This document shows positions 1-8,381 of a stretch of DNA of 64,000 nt, piece by piece. Under the pieces are notes generated by a model. It was not told the DNA's origin. It ran no database searches and worked only from the letters and a program-made list of their open reading frames with translations. Source of the stretch: Caldicellulosiruptor hydrothermalis 108 (GTDB lineage Bacteria > Bacillota > Thermoanaerobacteria > Caldicellulosiruptorales > Caldicellulosiruptoraceae); contig NC_014652.1 in the NCBI RefSeq assembly GCF_000166355.1, positions 62,001 through 126,000 of the forward strand, written 5' to 3'. Numbering within the stretch: position 1 is the stretch's first letter; every line of letters starts with the position of its first letter. Position numbers and translations under genes: made by a program.

Positions 1-1
1 T

Positions 2-73
2 GGGGCAAGCTCATACCCTTACTGGAAAATAAAAACCCAGAGCGGGGTTGTATATGTTGAGACAATAAAGTAG
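2..73 (+). CDS. yycH: 3' end of YycH-like protein (partial)
   Basis: Only the last 23 codons are in the window, read in frame from base 2 and ending at TAG 71-73. The tail contains PYWKIKTQSG followed by VVYVET, which resembles the C-terminus of YycH, the membrane-anchored regulator of the WalK (YycG) sensor kinase. The assignment rests mostly on position, because the next gene is a YycI-like protein 17 bases downstream and yycH-yycI is the usual order in walRK operons. The fragment is too short to call from sequence alone. Confidence 0.55.
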   Translation, partial: GASSYPYWKIKTQSGVVYVETIK

Positions 74-90
74 TAAAAGGAGACTTGCTC

Positions 91-825
91 GTGAAGATGA
101 ACTGGGCAAAAGCAAAAACAACTGCAATTGTGGTGTTCTTCTTGATATCTGTTTTTCTTGTCATAAAATATCTCAACCTTTTTCCAAAAGAAGAAACTTT
201 GACAGATCAGCAAATAAACATGGCAAAAAGTATACTTTCACAAAATTCTATAAAACTCTCTTGCAGTATTGATAGGAAGATTTATTATGTGTCGAAGCTT
301 GGCGTTGCCATTGAGAGCAAGTATGATAATATTGTGACAAAGCTTTTTGGGAAAAGGGTTGACAGATATCAAAATGAGTTTGAAAGTAGCATCTACCACC
401 TCAAAATCGTAAACCAGACACTTTTTTTGGAGTCCAAATATTATCAAGACCCGTTTGAGCTTTTTGACATAAAAAGGGGCGATTATATAAAAGACTACGA
501 TGGAAGCTTTGTGCAGGTGTACAAGGGCTATCCCATTTTTGATGGAAGGCTAACAGTAAAAGAACAGGGAAGTTCTACCTTGTACATCTTTACAAGAGTC
601 AATCCCAGAAGGTTTGAGATTAAACGAAGCAGAGCAATCTCAGCCTTGGAGGCAATTTTTAACCTTTTGAACCAGCAAAGAGGCATAAAAGAAATTCAAA
701 ATATAAAGTTTGGATTTTATTTGAAAGATTTCAACATCATCCAAGGCCAGGCAATTCCTGTTTGGCGGATTGTTGCAGACGGCAATGTTTATTATATAAA
801 CGGGTTTACGGGGATGTTGGAGTAA
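91..825 (+). CDS. yycI: YycI-like regulator of the WalRK two-component system
   Basis: This is a 244-residue protein with a short cytoplasmic start, one transmembrane segment (about residues 8-27, rich in V, F, I and L) and an extracellular domain. The start MKMNWAKAKT resembles the MDWSKAKT start of YycI, and the C-terminal part has a YycI-like PVWRIVADG strand. YycI binds YycH and WalK at the membrane and restrains the kinase that controls cell-wall metabolism. I chose GTG 91 because AAAGGAGA (76-83) is 7 bases upstream; TTG 85 is too close to that site and ATG 97 is further away. A terminator follows directly, so the wal operon appears to end here rather than continue to a yycJ-type gene. 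Confidence 0.8.
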   Translation: MKMNWAKAKTTAIVVFFLISVFLVIKYLNLFPKEETLTDQQINMAKSILSQNSIKLSCSIDRKIYYVSKLGVAIESKYDNIVTKLFGKRVDRYQNEFESSIYHLKIVNQTLFLESKYYQDPFELFDIKRGDYIKDYDGSFVQVYKGYPIFDGRLTVKEQGSSTLYIFTRVNPRRFEIKRSRAISALEAIFNLLNQQRGIKEIQNIKFGFYLKDFNIIQGQAIPVWRIVADGNVYYINGFTGMLE

Positions 826-854
826 GTAGCTGAGAAGTAGAGAAAATGAGCAGG

Positions 855-896
855 GCAGGGGCTTTATAAACTTTTGAGCCTCTGCCTTTTTGTTTT
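855..896 (+). terminator. Rho-independent terminator after yycI
   Basis: GCAGGGGC (855-862) pairs with GCCTCTGC (878-885), with one G-T wobble, around a 15-base loop, and is followed by a T-rich run. It separates the housekeeping wal operon from the carbohydrate genes that start at 1045. Confidence 0.75.
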
Positions 897-1044
897 TGCT
901 CAAAAATCTTAAATTTAGATACCACTTCTTAAAAAAGCCCTCTTTTTTATAGACTTTGCCCCATTTTATAATAAAATCAGAAAAATAAATTGTAGCTTAT
1001 GTAATATAAAAAATATTACCTTTGCAGAAGGAAGGCGATATGTC

Positions 1045-2001
1045 ATGGAATCAGCTATTTCAGCAAATAAGCAGCGTAGCCGCCAAAGTGGTTTTAGAAG
1101 ATTTTTGCACAAATTAAATGAACAAAAATACCTTCAGGCAATGGCAATACCTGGTGTAATTTGGATGATTATTTTTAACTATATACCAATGTATGGAATA
1201 ATAATTGCATTTAAAGAATACGACATAACTTTGGGGTTTAATAAATCTCCATGGGTAGGTCTAGCTAATTTTAGGGAATTTTTTGCTGATGAAAGATTCT
1301 GGCTGATAATAAAGAATACAGTGGGAATAAGCTTTTTTAAACTTCTTGTTGGATTTCCTCTTCCCATATTGTTTGCAGTGCTTCTAAATGAGCTTGTGTC
1401 AGTTAGGTTCAAAAGAACTGTTCAAACAATATCTTACCTGCCTCATTTTATATCTTGGGTTGTGCTTGGCGGAATACTTATGAACTGGCTATCAGAAACA
1501 GGTCTTATAAATATAATTTTAACAAAAATAGGAATATTAAAGCAGCCTATAGCTTTCTTAGCAGAACCAAAATATTTTTGGGGAATAACAGTTGTATCTG
1601 AAGTTTGGAAGGAACTTGGCTGGAACGCGATAATATACTTAGCTGCAATTGCTGGAATTGACCCCGAACTTTATGAAGCAGCAACTGTCGATGGTGCAGG
1701 AAGGTTTACAAAGATGTTCAAGATAACCATACCGTGTATCTCTGGTACAATTGCTATTATGTTTATTTTAGCAGTAAGTGGGCTTATGAACTCTAACTTT
1801 GACCAGATATTTGTTCTCAGAAATCCGCTTAATGCAGATGCTTCAGATGTAATTGATATTTACGTTTACCGAATGGGAATAGAAGCATTCAGATTTTCGT
1901 ATGCAACTGCAATAGGACTTTTTAAATCGATAATTGCGTTGATATTACTTCTTACTGCAAATGGAGTAACAAAGAAACTTACTGATAAATCATTATTCTA
2001 A
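1045..2001 (+). CDS. ABC sugar transporter permease, LplB type (transporter 1)
   Basis: This is a 318-residue integral membrane permease of the binding-protein-dependent sugar transporter family (MalF-like, LplB/YtcP subgroup). About six hydrophobic helices are visible. The cytoplasmic EAA loop that docks the ATPase reads EAATVDGAG followed by a conserved IP. A short N-terminal tail rich in K, R and Q precedes the first helix, as in LplB proteins. ATG 1045 follows GAAGGAAGG. The gene leads a permease-permease-binding protein operon (1045-4643) with no ATPase gene. The island context suggests import of beta-1,3-gluco-oligosaccharides, because a GH16 glucanase and a phosphorylase follow, but nothing in the permease itself shows the substrate. 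Confidence 0.88.
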   Translation: MESAISANKQRSRQSGFRRFLHKLNEQKYLQAMAIPGVIWMIIFNYIPMYGIIIAFKEYDITLGFNKSPWVGLANFREFFADERFWLIIKNTVGISFFKLLVGFPLPILFAVLLNELVSVRFKRTVQTISYLPHFISWVVLGGILMNWLSETGLINIILTKIGILKQPIAFLAEPKYFWGITVVSEVWKELGWNAIIYLAAIAGIDPELYEAATVDGAGRFTKMFKITIPCISGTIAIMFILAVSGLMNSNFDQIFVLRNPLNADASDVIDIYVYRMGIEAFRFSYATAIGLFKSIIALILLLTANGVTKKLTDKSLF

Positions 2002-2049
2002 ATTTCTGTATACTGCAAACTTGATTTGTGAAAAGAGGTGTAAAAAGAT

Positions 2050-2934
2050 ATGAAAATCAAATCTTCAGTTGGGGATAAGATATTTAACATATTTAATGTA
2101 ACATTAATGCTTATAATATGTTTCTTAACATTATATCCAATTTGGTACATCATAGTATATTCATTTAACGAAGGAAAAGATGCAATGCTTGGCGGTATTT
2201 ACTTTTGGCCGCGCAAGTTTACGCTGGATAACTATAAAACAGTGTTTAGCAATAGCGACATAACAACGGCGTTCATGGTAACAGTGGCACGAACAGTTAT
2301 AACAACCACGCTGCATGTATTTTTCACTGCAATGGTTGCATACGCCTTTTTGAGAAAAGAGCTCATGGGAAGAAAGATTTACATGGCAATGGGAACAATA
2401 ACCCTCTTTTTTGGAGGAGGTCTTATACCATATTTCCTGCTTATTAAAAGTTTGGGACTATACAATACCTTTTGGGTGTATGTAATACCTGGAATGTTCA
2501 ACTTTTATAATCTCATTATATTTCAAGCCTTTTTCAGAGAACTTCCCATTGAACTTGAAGAGTCTGCAAAAATTGATGGTGCAAACGACTTTATAATATT
2601 TACAAGGATAATACTTCCACTATCAACACCAGTTTTAGCAACAATAGCTCTTTTTGTAGGCGTTTATAACTGGAATGACTATTTTATGGGGGTTATATTC
2701 ATTAACAATCCGAAGCTTCAGCCGATACAAACATTTTTGTACAAGGTCATAGCCCAGACAACATCTAATCAGATGCTCGCATACGCACCAGGTGGGATTG
2801 CAACCAGAAATGTAACTTCTCAATCTCTCAAAATGGCTACAATGGTTATTACCACCTTGCCAATTGTGTGTGTCTATCCATTTTTGCAGAAGTATTTCGT
2901 TAAAGGTCTTTTAATTGGTGCTATAAAAGGATAA
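2050..2934 (+). CDS. ABC sugar transporter permease, LplC/YtcP type (transporter 1)
   Basis: This 294-residue MalG-like permease is the partner of the LplB-type protein 48 bases upstream. It has six predicted helices and the EAA loop ESAKIDGAN followed by RIILP. The C-terminus ends in LIGAIKG, the usual end of this subfamily. A GAGGTG ribosome site lies just before the start. It would form the membrane channel as a heterodimer with the 1045-2001 product. Confidence 0.88.
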   Translation: MKIKSSVGDKIFNIFNVTLMLIICFLTLYPIWYIIVYSFNEGKDAMLGGIYFWPRKFTLDNYKTVFSNSDITTAFMVTVARTVITTTLHVFFTAMVAYAFLRKELMGRKIYMAMGTITLFFGGGLIPYFLLIKSLGLYNTFWVYVIPGMFNFYNLIIFQAFFRELPIELEESAKIDGANDFIIFTRIILPLSTPVLATIALFVGVYNWNDYFMGVIFINNPKLQPIQTFLYKVIAQTTSNQMLAYAPGGIATRNVTSQSLKMATMVITTLPIVCVYPFLQKYFVKGLLIGAIKG

Positions 2935-2963
2935 GAAGGTGCAAATAAAACTTATCAGAGGCG

Positions 2964-2988
2964 TTGACTGCACGTTATGTGCAGTTAA
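2964..2988 (+). other. Intercistronic stem-loop upstream of binding-protein gene
   Basis: TTGACTGCAC and GTGCAGTTAA form a 10-pair stem (one G-T wobble) with a 5-base loop. A-rich sequence rather than a U-tract follows, so it is not a standard terminator. It sits between the second permease and the binding protein. With the terminator at 4685 it would bracket the binding-protein message, which suggests processing or stabilisation. Confidence 0.55.
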
Positions 2989-3029
2989 TGAAAAATAAAA
3001 AAAATATACAAAAAGGAGGTATTTTTAGC

Positions 3030-4643
3030 ATGAAAAAGCTCAAATTCAAAAGACTTTTTGCTGTGCTTGTAGTCATTGCGTTTGTTGCAAGCTTAATTCC
3101 ATTTGCGATTGGCAGTGCAGCAAGCTCTGTCAAGCCTGGCTGGAAAGAAGATAGCAAAAAACCAATCACATTTGATTGGTACATCAACTTTTCATGGTTT
3201 GGGACAAAATGGGGTGGAAATGCAGTTTCTGACTACATCACTAAAAAGACGGGCGTGAAGATTAACTTTATAGTCCCTGCAGGAAATGAAAATGAAAAGC
3301 TCAATGTTATGATTGCTTCAAACACACTGCCAGACTTTATAACTCTTGGCTGGTGGGAAGAAGCAGTAAGAAAAATGATATCAGGAAAACTTGTATATGC
3401 TTTGGATGAGCTTGCAAAGAAGTATGACCCGTACTTCTTCACAGTTGCAAACAAACAAAGACTTGGCTGGTATACTCAGCCGGACGGTCATGTTTATGGC
3501 TATCCAAACGCATCTTACACACCAGATGACTTCAAAAATCCAAAGCTCAAAATATATTCAAACCAGACATTCCTTGTAAGAAAAGATATGTACGAGGCTC
3601 TTGGCAAGCCTGACATGAGAAAGCCAGATACATTCTTGAAAGCTTTAGCTGATGCAAAGAAGAAATTCCCAACAGTAAACGGTCAGCCACTTATTCCGAT
3701 TGGATTCCACGAATTTACAGACACAGGCTGCTACTCACTTGAAAGCTATCTGTGGAACTTCTTAGCACTGCCTCGTGAAAAGAATGGAAAACTTTACGAT
3801 ATTGTTACAAATCCAGAATACATCAGATGGCTCAAGACATTTAATGAAGCTTACAGAAGAGGGCTCATTGCAAAGGATGTGTTCATTGACAAGAGAGCGC
3901 AAATGGAAGAAAAGATTGCTCAGGGAAGATACTTTAGCATGATTTATCAGAGAACAGACTTTGTTGCTCAGCAGCAAGAACTCTACAAGAAAAATCCCAA
4001 TATGGTCTATATAGCAGTTGACGGTCCTGCAAACTCAAAACTTGAAAAACCAAAGCTTGCAGGTCCTGGCATCGCGGGATGGACTCTCACCATGATTTCA
4101 AAGAATAACAAAGATCCAAAAAGAGCCATAAGATTTATGAGCTACTGGCTCAGCCCAGAAGGTCAGAAAGATTTCTATCTTGGACCAAAAGGTGTAACAT
4201 GGGATGTAATCAAAGGCAAAGAGCAGTTCAAGCCAGAAGTAGTAAAACTTATGCAGACAGACAGACCAACATTTGACAAGAAATATGGTGCAGAGCTTAC
4301 CTATTGGATGCTTGGCGACTGGCCATATGTATCTCAATGGGACCCTGGCATGCCACCATACCTGCAACAGATGGCTGACTGGACAATTGGCAAAACAGTT
4401 AGCTATGCTCAGTATGATGGACTTGAACCACCAGCTGACAGCCCAGAAGGTATTATTGCAAGAAAGGTTGCTCTCAAGTGGGGGCAGACTCTGCCAAAAC
4501 TTATAATGGCTAAATCAAGCGCAGAGTTTGATAAGATCTTCAATGAATTCCAGAACTACAAGAAACAAGTTGGTTATGACAAGGTACTTGCTTATCAGCA
4601 GAAGAAGTTAGAAGAGAACAAGAAGAAGCTGGGAATTAAATAA
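3030..4643 (+). CDS. Extracellular sugar-binding protein, large Lpl type (transporter 1)
   Basis: This 537-residue solute-binding protein belongs to the large YtcQ/LplA-like group, longer than the usual 420-450 residues. Residues 1-29 form a signal peptide (KKLKFKR, then a hydrophobic stretch, then AIGSAAS) with no lipobox cysteine. The mature part has features typical of binding proteins, such as ENEKLNVMIASNTLPD near the N-terminus. ATG 3030 is chosen because AAAAGGAGGT lies about 10 bases before it; upstream in-frame starts lack such a site and would bury the signal peptide. It is the last gene of its operon, unlike the other four binding proteins here, which come first. The ligand is probably an oligosaccharide from the neighbouring beta-1,3-glucanase, by context only. 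Confidence 0.88.
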   Translation: MKKLKFKRLFAVLVVIAFVASLIPFAIGSAASSVKPGWKEDSKKPITFDWYINFSWFGTKWGGNAVSDYITKKTGVKINFIVPAGNENEKLNVMIASNTLPDFITLGWWEEAVRKMISGKLVYALDELAKKYDPYFFTVANKQRLGWYTQPDGHVYGYPNASYTPDDFKNPKLKIYSNQTFLVRKDMYEALGKPDMRKPDTFLKALADAKKKFPTVNGQPLIPIGFHEFTDTGCYSLESYLWNFLALPREKNGKLYDIVTNPEYIRWLKTFNEAYRRGLIAKDVFIDKRAQMEEKIAQGRYFSMIYQRTDFVAQQQELYKKNPNMVYIAVDGPANSKLEKPKLAGPGIAGWTLTMISKNNKDPKRAIRFMSYWLSPEGQKDFYLGPKGVTWDVIKGKEQFKPEVVKLMQTDRPTFDKKYGAELTYWMLGDWPYVSQWDPGMPPYLQQMADWTIGKTVSYAQYDGLEPPADSPEGIIARKVALKWGQTLPKLIMAKSSAEFDKIFNEFQNYKKQVGYDKVLAYQQKKLEENKKKLGIK

Positions 4644-4684
4644 AGTCTGTTGCTTTGTTACAAAAGAGGAATTTTTCAAGACTC

Positions 4685-4722
4685 AAAAGGCTGATGGTTT
4701 TTCATGCCATCAGCCTTTTTTA
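4685..4722 (+). terminator. Rho-independent terminator of transporter 1 operon
   Basis: GGCTGATGG (4689-4697) and CCATCAGCC (4707-4715) form a perfect 9-pair stem, with flanking A's pairing to the T run that follows. It is a strong canonical terminator. Confidence 0.9.
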
Positions 4723-4744
4723 AAAGCAGGAAGGTATTGTTGTT

Positions 4745-4773
4745 TTGAATGGTCTTATAGGTGCTGGTATAAT
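4745..4773 (+). promoter_or_regulatory. Sigma-A-type promoter of kinase/regulator operon A
   Basis: TTGAAT (4745-4750) and TATAAT (4768-4773) are separated by 17 bases. The -10 box is extended (TGG before TATAAT). It lies 35 bases upstream of the kinase start and just after a terminator, so it should drive 4809-8217. This is the clearest promoter in the window. Confidence 0.65.
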
Positions 4774-4808
4774 GAGAGTATATATTAAAAAGATGAGGAT
4801 GAAATGTA

Positions 4809-6635
4809 ATGGATAGTTCAAAAATAAAACAGCTTGTAAGGAGCATATTTAAATTGAACATTCGTCAAAAGCTCATTTTAACTTATGTTCTCATAGTTGC
4901 ACTGCCGCTTTCAATCCTTCAGGTAAATGCTTTTTACAGGGTAAGGATTATGACAGAAAAAGAGTATATAAACAATGTCAATTTTGAGGTCAGCAAACTC
5001 AAAAATGATATTGTGAAAAATGTAGAGCAGTTCATCAAAGCGACACAGTTTATTTTAAACAACCAGGAATTTATTGAGTTTGTATCCACGTACCAGGAAA
5101 GAAGTATCGACGAGATTTTTTCTTTTAAAGTGAATGTTCTTGACAAGATAGAATATCTTCAGTATGTGAATTTCAATATAAACAGGATAAGATTTTTTAC
5201 AAACAACTATTTTATTCCTGAAATGTGGCCCACATTGTACCAGATAGAGAGGTTAAAAAGTTTTAAATTTACAGATAGATTCTTGTCTGATACAAAACAG
5301 ACATCGCTTTGGAAACTCAACAACACTGATATACTTGGTCCGCCGCTTAACAATGAGGAAAAGGTGGTGTCGCTGTATACAAAGGTTACAGATTCAGTAG
5401 GGAACTTGATTGGCATAATTGAAGTTAACATGAAAGTTGATGAATTTTTTGCGAGCGAACTTTCGCGGGAAAGTGACAATTCGGTTACAATTGTTATTTC
5501 TGACGATGGAGATGTAATTTTCAGTAAACAGACACCTGCTTTTTTAAAAAGACTCAATATTAGTAGTAAAAAGCTTGTTGAAATATTAGAAAAAAAGAGC
5601 ACAGCTAAAAAAGATGAGGGAATTGTTCATTTAAAGATTAACAGAAATTCAGCAGCATTTGTGTACACTCATATTCCTGTCCTGGTTATAAAACTTTACA
5701 AGCTCATTTTATTTGACGAACTTGCACAAAAAATAAATGGAATAACACTTCAGATGCTTGGGCAAGTATTGATTTTAATTATTGCTTCATCGATCCTGAT
5801 TTTTATTTTAATCACTCTGATTCTTAAGAAGCTAAGACAGGTAATTCTCAGCATGAGAGCTGTTGAGAACGGGAACTTTGACGTCTCAATTGACATAAAG
5901 GGTGATGACGAGATTGACGAGCTTGCCCAGCATTTTTTGAACATGGTGGAAAGGCTCAAGATATTGATTGGAGAGATGGTCAGAAGAGAGGTTGCCCAGA
6001 AAGACGCTCAAATAAAGGCTTTGCAGTCCCAAATCAATGCTCATTTTATCTACAATGTACTTGAAAATATCAAGATGATGGCAGAATACAGTGAGAATTA
6101 TGATGTTTCAGACGCGATAACAAAACTTGGCAAGATGATGAGATACAATATGAGCTGGAAGAAGAAATTTGTTACTCTAAAAGAAGAAATAGAGAATATT
6201 CAAAATTATATTTCGCTCATGAACATAAGATATGACAAGGAAATAAAGCTCCTTGTAAATGTAGATAATGAAATTTTAAATATTGAGGTGCCAAAGCTTA
6301 TTTTGCAGCCGATAGTTGAAAATGCAATAAATTATGGAATTGAACCAAAAGGCGAGGGTGGAAGCATTTTTATAGACGGAAGCATAATTGGCAATTACAT
6401 AGTCATTTCAATAATAGATGATGGGCTTGGGATTGAAGAGGAAAAGCTTGTTGCAATTCAAACAGCCCTGGAGAATGATACAGAAGCGGAATGTTATCAT
6501 GGACAAGGAATAGCTCTCAAGAATGTAAACGAAAGGATAAAACTTGCTTATGGAAAGGAATTCGGAATTAAGATAGATAGCAAGTTTGGCGAGTTCACAA
6601 AGGTGACAATAACTTTGCCATACACCAGATTTTAA
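4809..6635 (+). CDS. YesM-family sensor histidine kinase (pair A)
   Basis: This is a 608-residue membrane sensor. One helix lies near residues 19-37, followed by an extracellular dCache-like sensing region to about 310. A second helix (about 315-338) leads to HAMP (about 340-392), a His_kinase box with H412, and a C-terminal ATPase domain with N-box VENAINYG, DDGLGI and GQGIALKNVNERIKLAYG. The phospho-acceptor motif reads QINAHFIYN, whereas the other four kinases here have NPHFLYN or NPHFLFN, so the usual proline is alanine. YesM kinases pair with AraC-type YesN regulators, and one follows 34 bases downstream. It probably senses an oligosaccharide or a loaded binding protein and controls the adjacent transporter and GH16 genes. 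Confidence 0.88.
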   Translation: MDSSKIKQLVRSIFKLNIRQKLILTYVLIVALPLSILQVNAFYRVRIMTEKEYINNVNFEVSKLKNDIVKNVEQFIKATQFILNNQEFIEFVSTYQERSIDEIFSFKVNVLDKIEYLQYVNFNINRIRFFTNNYFIPEMWPTLYQIERLKSFKFTDRFLSDTKQTSLWKLNNTDILGPPLNNEEKVVSLYTKVTDSVGNLIGIIEVNMKVDEFFASELSRESDNSVTIVISDDGDVIFSKQTPAFLKRLNISSKKLVEILEKKSTAKKDEGIVHLKINRNSAAFVYTHIPVLVIKLYKLILFDELAQKINGITLQMLGQVLILIIASSILIFILITLILKKLRQVILSMRAVENGNFDVSIDIKGDDEIDELAQHFLNMVERLKILIGEMVRREVAQKDAQIKALQSQINAHFIYNVLENIKMMAEYSENYDVSDAITKLGKMMRYNMSWKKKFVTLKEEIENIQNYISLMNIRYDKEIKLLVNVDNEILNIEVPKLILQPIVENAINYGIEPKGEGGSIFIDGSIIGNYIVISIIDDGLGIEEEKLVAIQTALENDTEAECYHGQGIALKNVNERIKLAYGKEFGIKIDSKFGEFTKVTITLPYTRF

Positions 6636-6669
6636 CATTTATTCTTATTTTAAAAGAGGCGGGAAGAAT

Positions 6670-8217
6670 ATGAGAAAGGTGTTAATTGTCGATGATGAAA
6701 AGCTTATTCGAAAAGGCATCAGAACAATTTTAGAGAGAAATGTTGCCGATTTAGATGAAATAAAAGAAGCATCAAATGGAAAAGAGGCTCTGGATCTTCT
6801 CTTTTCAGAAAAATTTGACATTTTGATAATAGATATAAGACTTCCCCAGATAGATGGAATATCTGTTTTAAAGAAAATCCAAAATTTGTCTCATAAACCC
6901 AAAATTATCGTAATAAGTGGATATGATGAGTTCAGTTATGCTAAGGAATGCATGCAATATGGAGCAAGGGGATATATTTTAAAACCTGTAGATAAAAAAG
7001 AGCTCATTGAAATTGTAGAAAAGGTCAAAAATGAACTTCAAGAAGAAGAGAATAACTTAAGGCTTATATCCTTGCAAAAAATTATGAGAGCAAAGATGTT
7101 TGAGTCAGAGATAAACAATATCATCTTTTCAGGAATGGATATAGACAGGTTTAAAGAAAGGTTGAAGGATATGGAAATACCAGCAGATGAAAAAGTGATG
7201 GCTGTGTATTTTCTTCTACCCGGAAGTAACCCTGACCAAAACGATTTTTCAGCAGAAGAGGACAAGTTAAAGCTCAGCAAAATATTGCCGGAAGGAAGCC
7301 ATGTCTCTACCATATATAACCAGAGAAAAGACATTTTGATATTTACAAGAACAGCTTTTTGCTATGAGGATATAAAGAAAAGCTATGAGTCTTTGACGGG
7401 CAGGAAAGTTTACATGGGCATTTGTGACTTGCAGGAAAGTTTTGAGAATGTGAAATTACTTTATGAGAGGGCTTATAAAGCAGCATTCTACAGCTTCATT
7501 TTGAGCAAAGATATTGAATTTTGGTCACAGATTTCTTGGCGTGAAAAAGAAAAGCTTTGTCAATCTGACAGGATTGAAAAGTTGAAAGAACTTATCCTTG
7601 CTGGCAAGCAAAAAGATGCAATTAGGTTTTTGGAAAGCATTTTTGATCACCACTTTTTTAACAAATATTCGGCAGATAGCATCTTGGCACTTTCCGAAAA
7701 ACTTTACACACAAATTGTAGACTGGTTTTGTCACCACGTGCCTAAAAAAGTGCTTGACATCCATGAATACCAAGTGCTTGTCAGCATGTTCAATTTTACA
7801 ACCATATCTGACTATGTAAACCACTTCAAAAAGTTTGTTGTTGAGGCAACAGAAATGGTCAGTGCATTGAAGGGAATTTTGAATGTGAAGGACGAAATTG
7901 ATGAGGCTATTAAATTTATAAATCAGAACTATCACAAGGATATAAACATGGCAATGGTGGCAAATCATGTATCGCTAAATTATTATTACTTTTCAAGCAT
8001 CTTTAAAGAAAAGATAGGGATGAGTTTTTTGGACTATTTAAACAAAGTGAGGATTGAAAAAGCCAAGGAACTTCTTGTGAACACCGATTTAAAAGTTTGG
8101 GAGATAGCCGAGAAGGTAGGTTATAAAAATCCCAAACACTTTGCAAGAATATTCAAAGACATTACAGGGCTTACCCCGAATGAATACAGAGATGCTCAAA
8201 AAAGATTGCAAGAATAG
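6670..8217 (+). CDS. YesN-type response regulator, receiver plus AraC HTH (pair A)
   Basis: This is a 515-residue cytoplasmic regulator. A receiver domain (about 1-125) has DD at 8-9, phospho-acceptor D55 in IIDIRLP and K in ILKP. A poorly conserved middle region follows, and an AraC/XylS DNA-binding domain with two helix-turn-helix units occupies about 410-515 (VANHVSLNYYYFSSIFK and VGYKNPKHFARIFK). GAGGCGGGAA precedes ATG 6670. It is co-transcribed with kinase A. Likely targets are the flanking transporter 1 operon and the GH16 gene, inferred from position. Confidence 0.9.
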   Translation: MRKVLIVDDEKLIRKGIRTILERNVADLDEIKEASNGKEALDLLFSEKFDILIIDIRLPQIDGISVLKKIQNLSHKPKIIVISGYDEFSYAKECMQYGARGYILKPVDKKELIEIVEKVKNELQEEENNLRLISLQKIMRAKMFESEINNIIFSGMDIDRFKERLKDMEIPADEKVMAVYFLLPGSNPDQNDFSAEEDKLKLSKILPEGSHVSTIYNQRKDILIFTRTAFCYEDIKKSYESLTGRKVYMGICDLQESFENVKLLYERAYKAAFYSFILSKDIEFWSQISWREKEKLCQSDRIEKLKELILAGKQKDAIRFLESIFDHHFFNKYSADSILALSEKLYTQIVDWFCHHVPKKVLDIHEYQVLVSMFNFTTISDYVNHFKKFVVEATEMVSALKGILNVKDEIDEAIKFINQNYHKDINMAMVANHVSLNYYYFSSIFKEKIGMSFLDYLNKVRIEKAKELLVNTDLKVWEIAEKVGYKNPKHFARIFKDITGLTPNEYRDAQKRLQE

Positions 8218-8381
8218 GAAGCTTATTGTAAAACAATGATAATAACATATGCACGCATCCGATTTTAAAAAAAGACTTAAAAATAGTAACTATAACTAAA
8301 AAATGATGCCTTTTTTTGTTTGTATGATTTTGATAAATCTAAGGTATGAGAATATCAAATTTTTGAGAGGTACGAAGGCGG

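Noticed and set aside
7525-7968. A 147-codon minus-strand open frame inside regulator A
   Set aside because: It is a shadow of the regulator gene with atypical composition and no homology I can recognise.
8218-8381. A riboswitch or strong promoter before the GH16 gene
   Set aside because: The region is AT-rich with no conserved riboswitch core and no -35/-10 pair at a convincing distance, so I left it unannotated.
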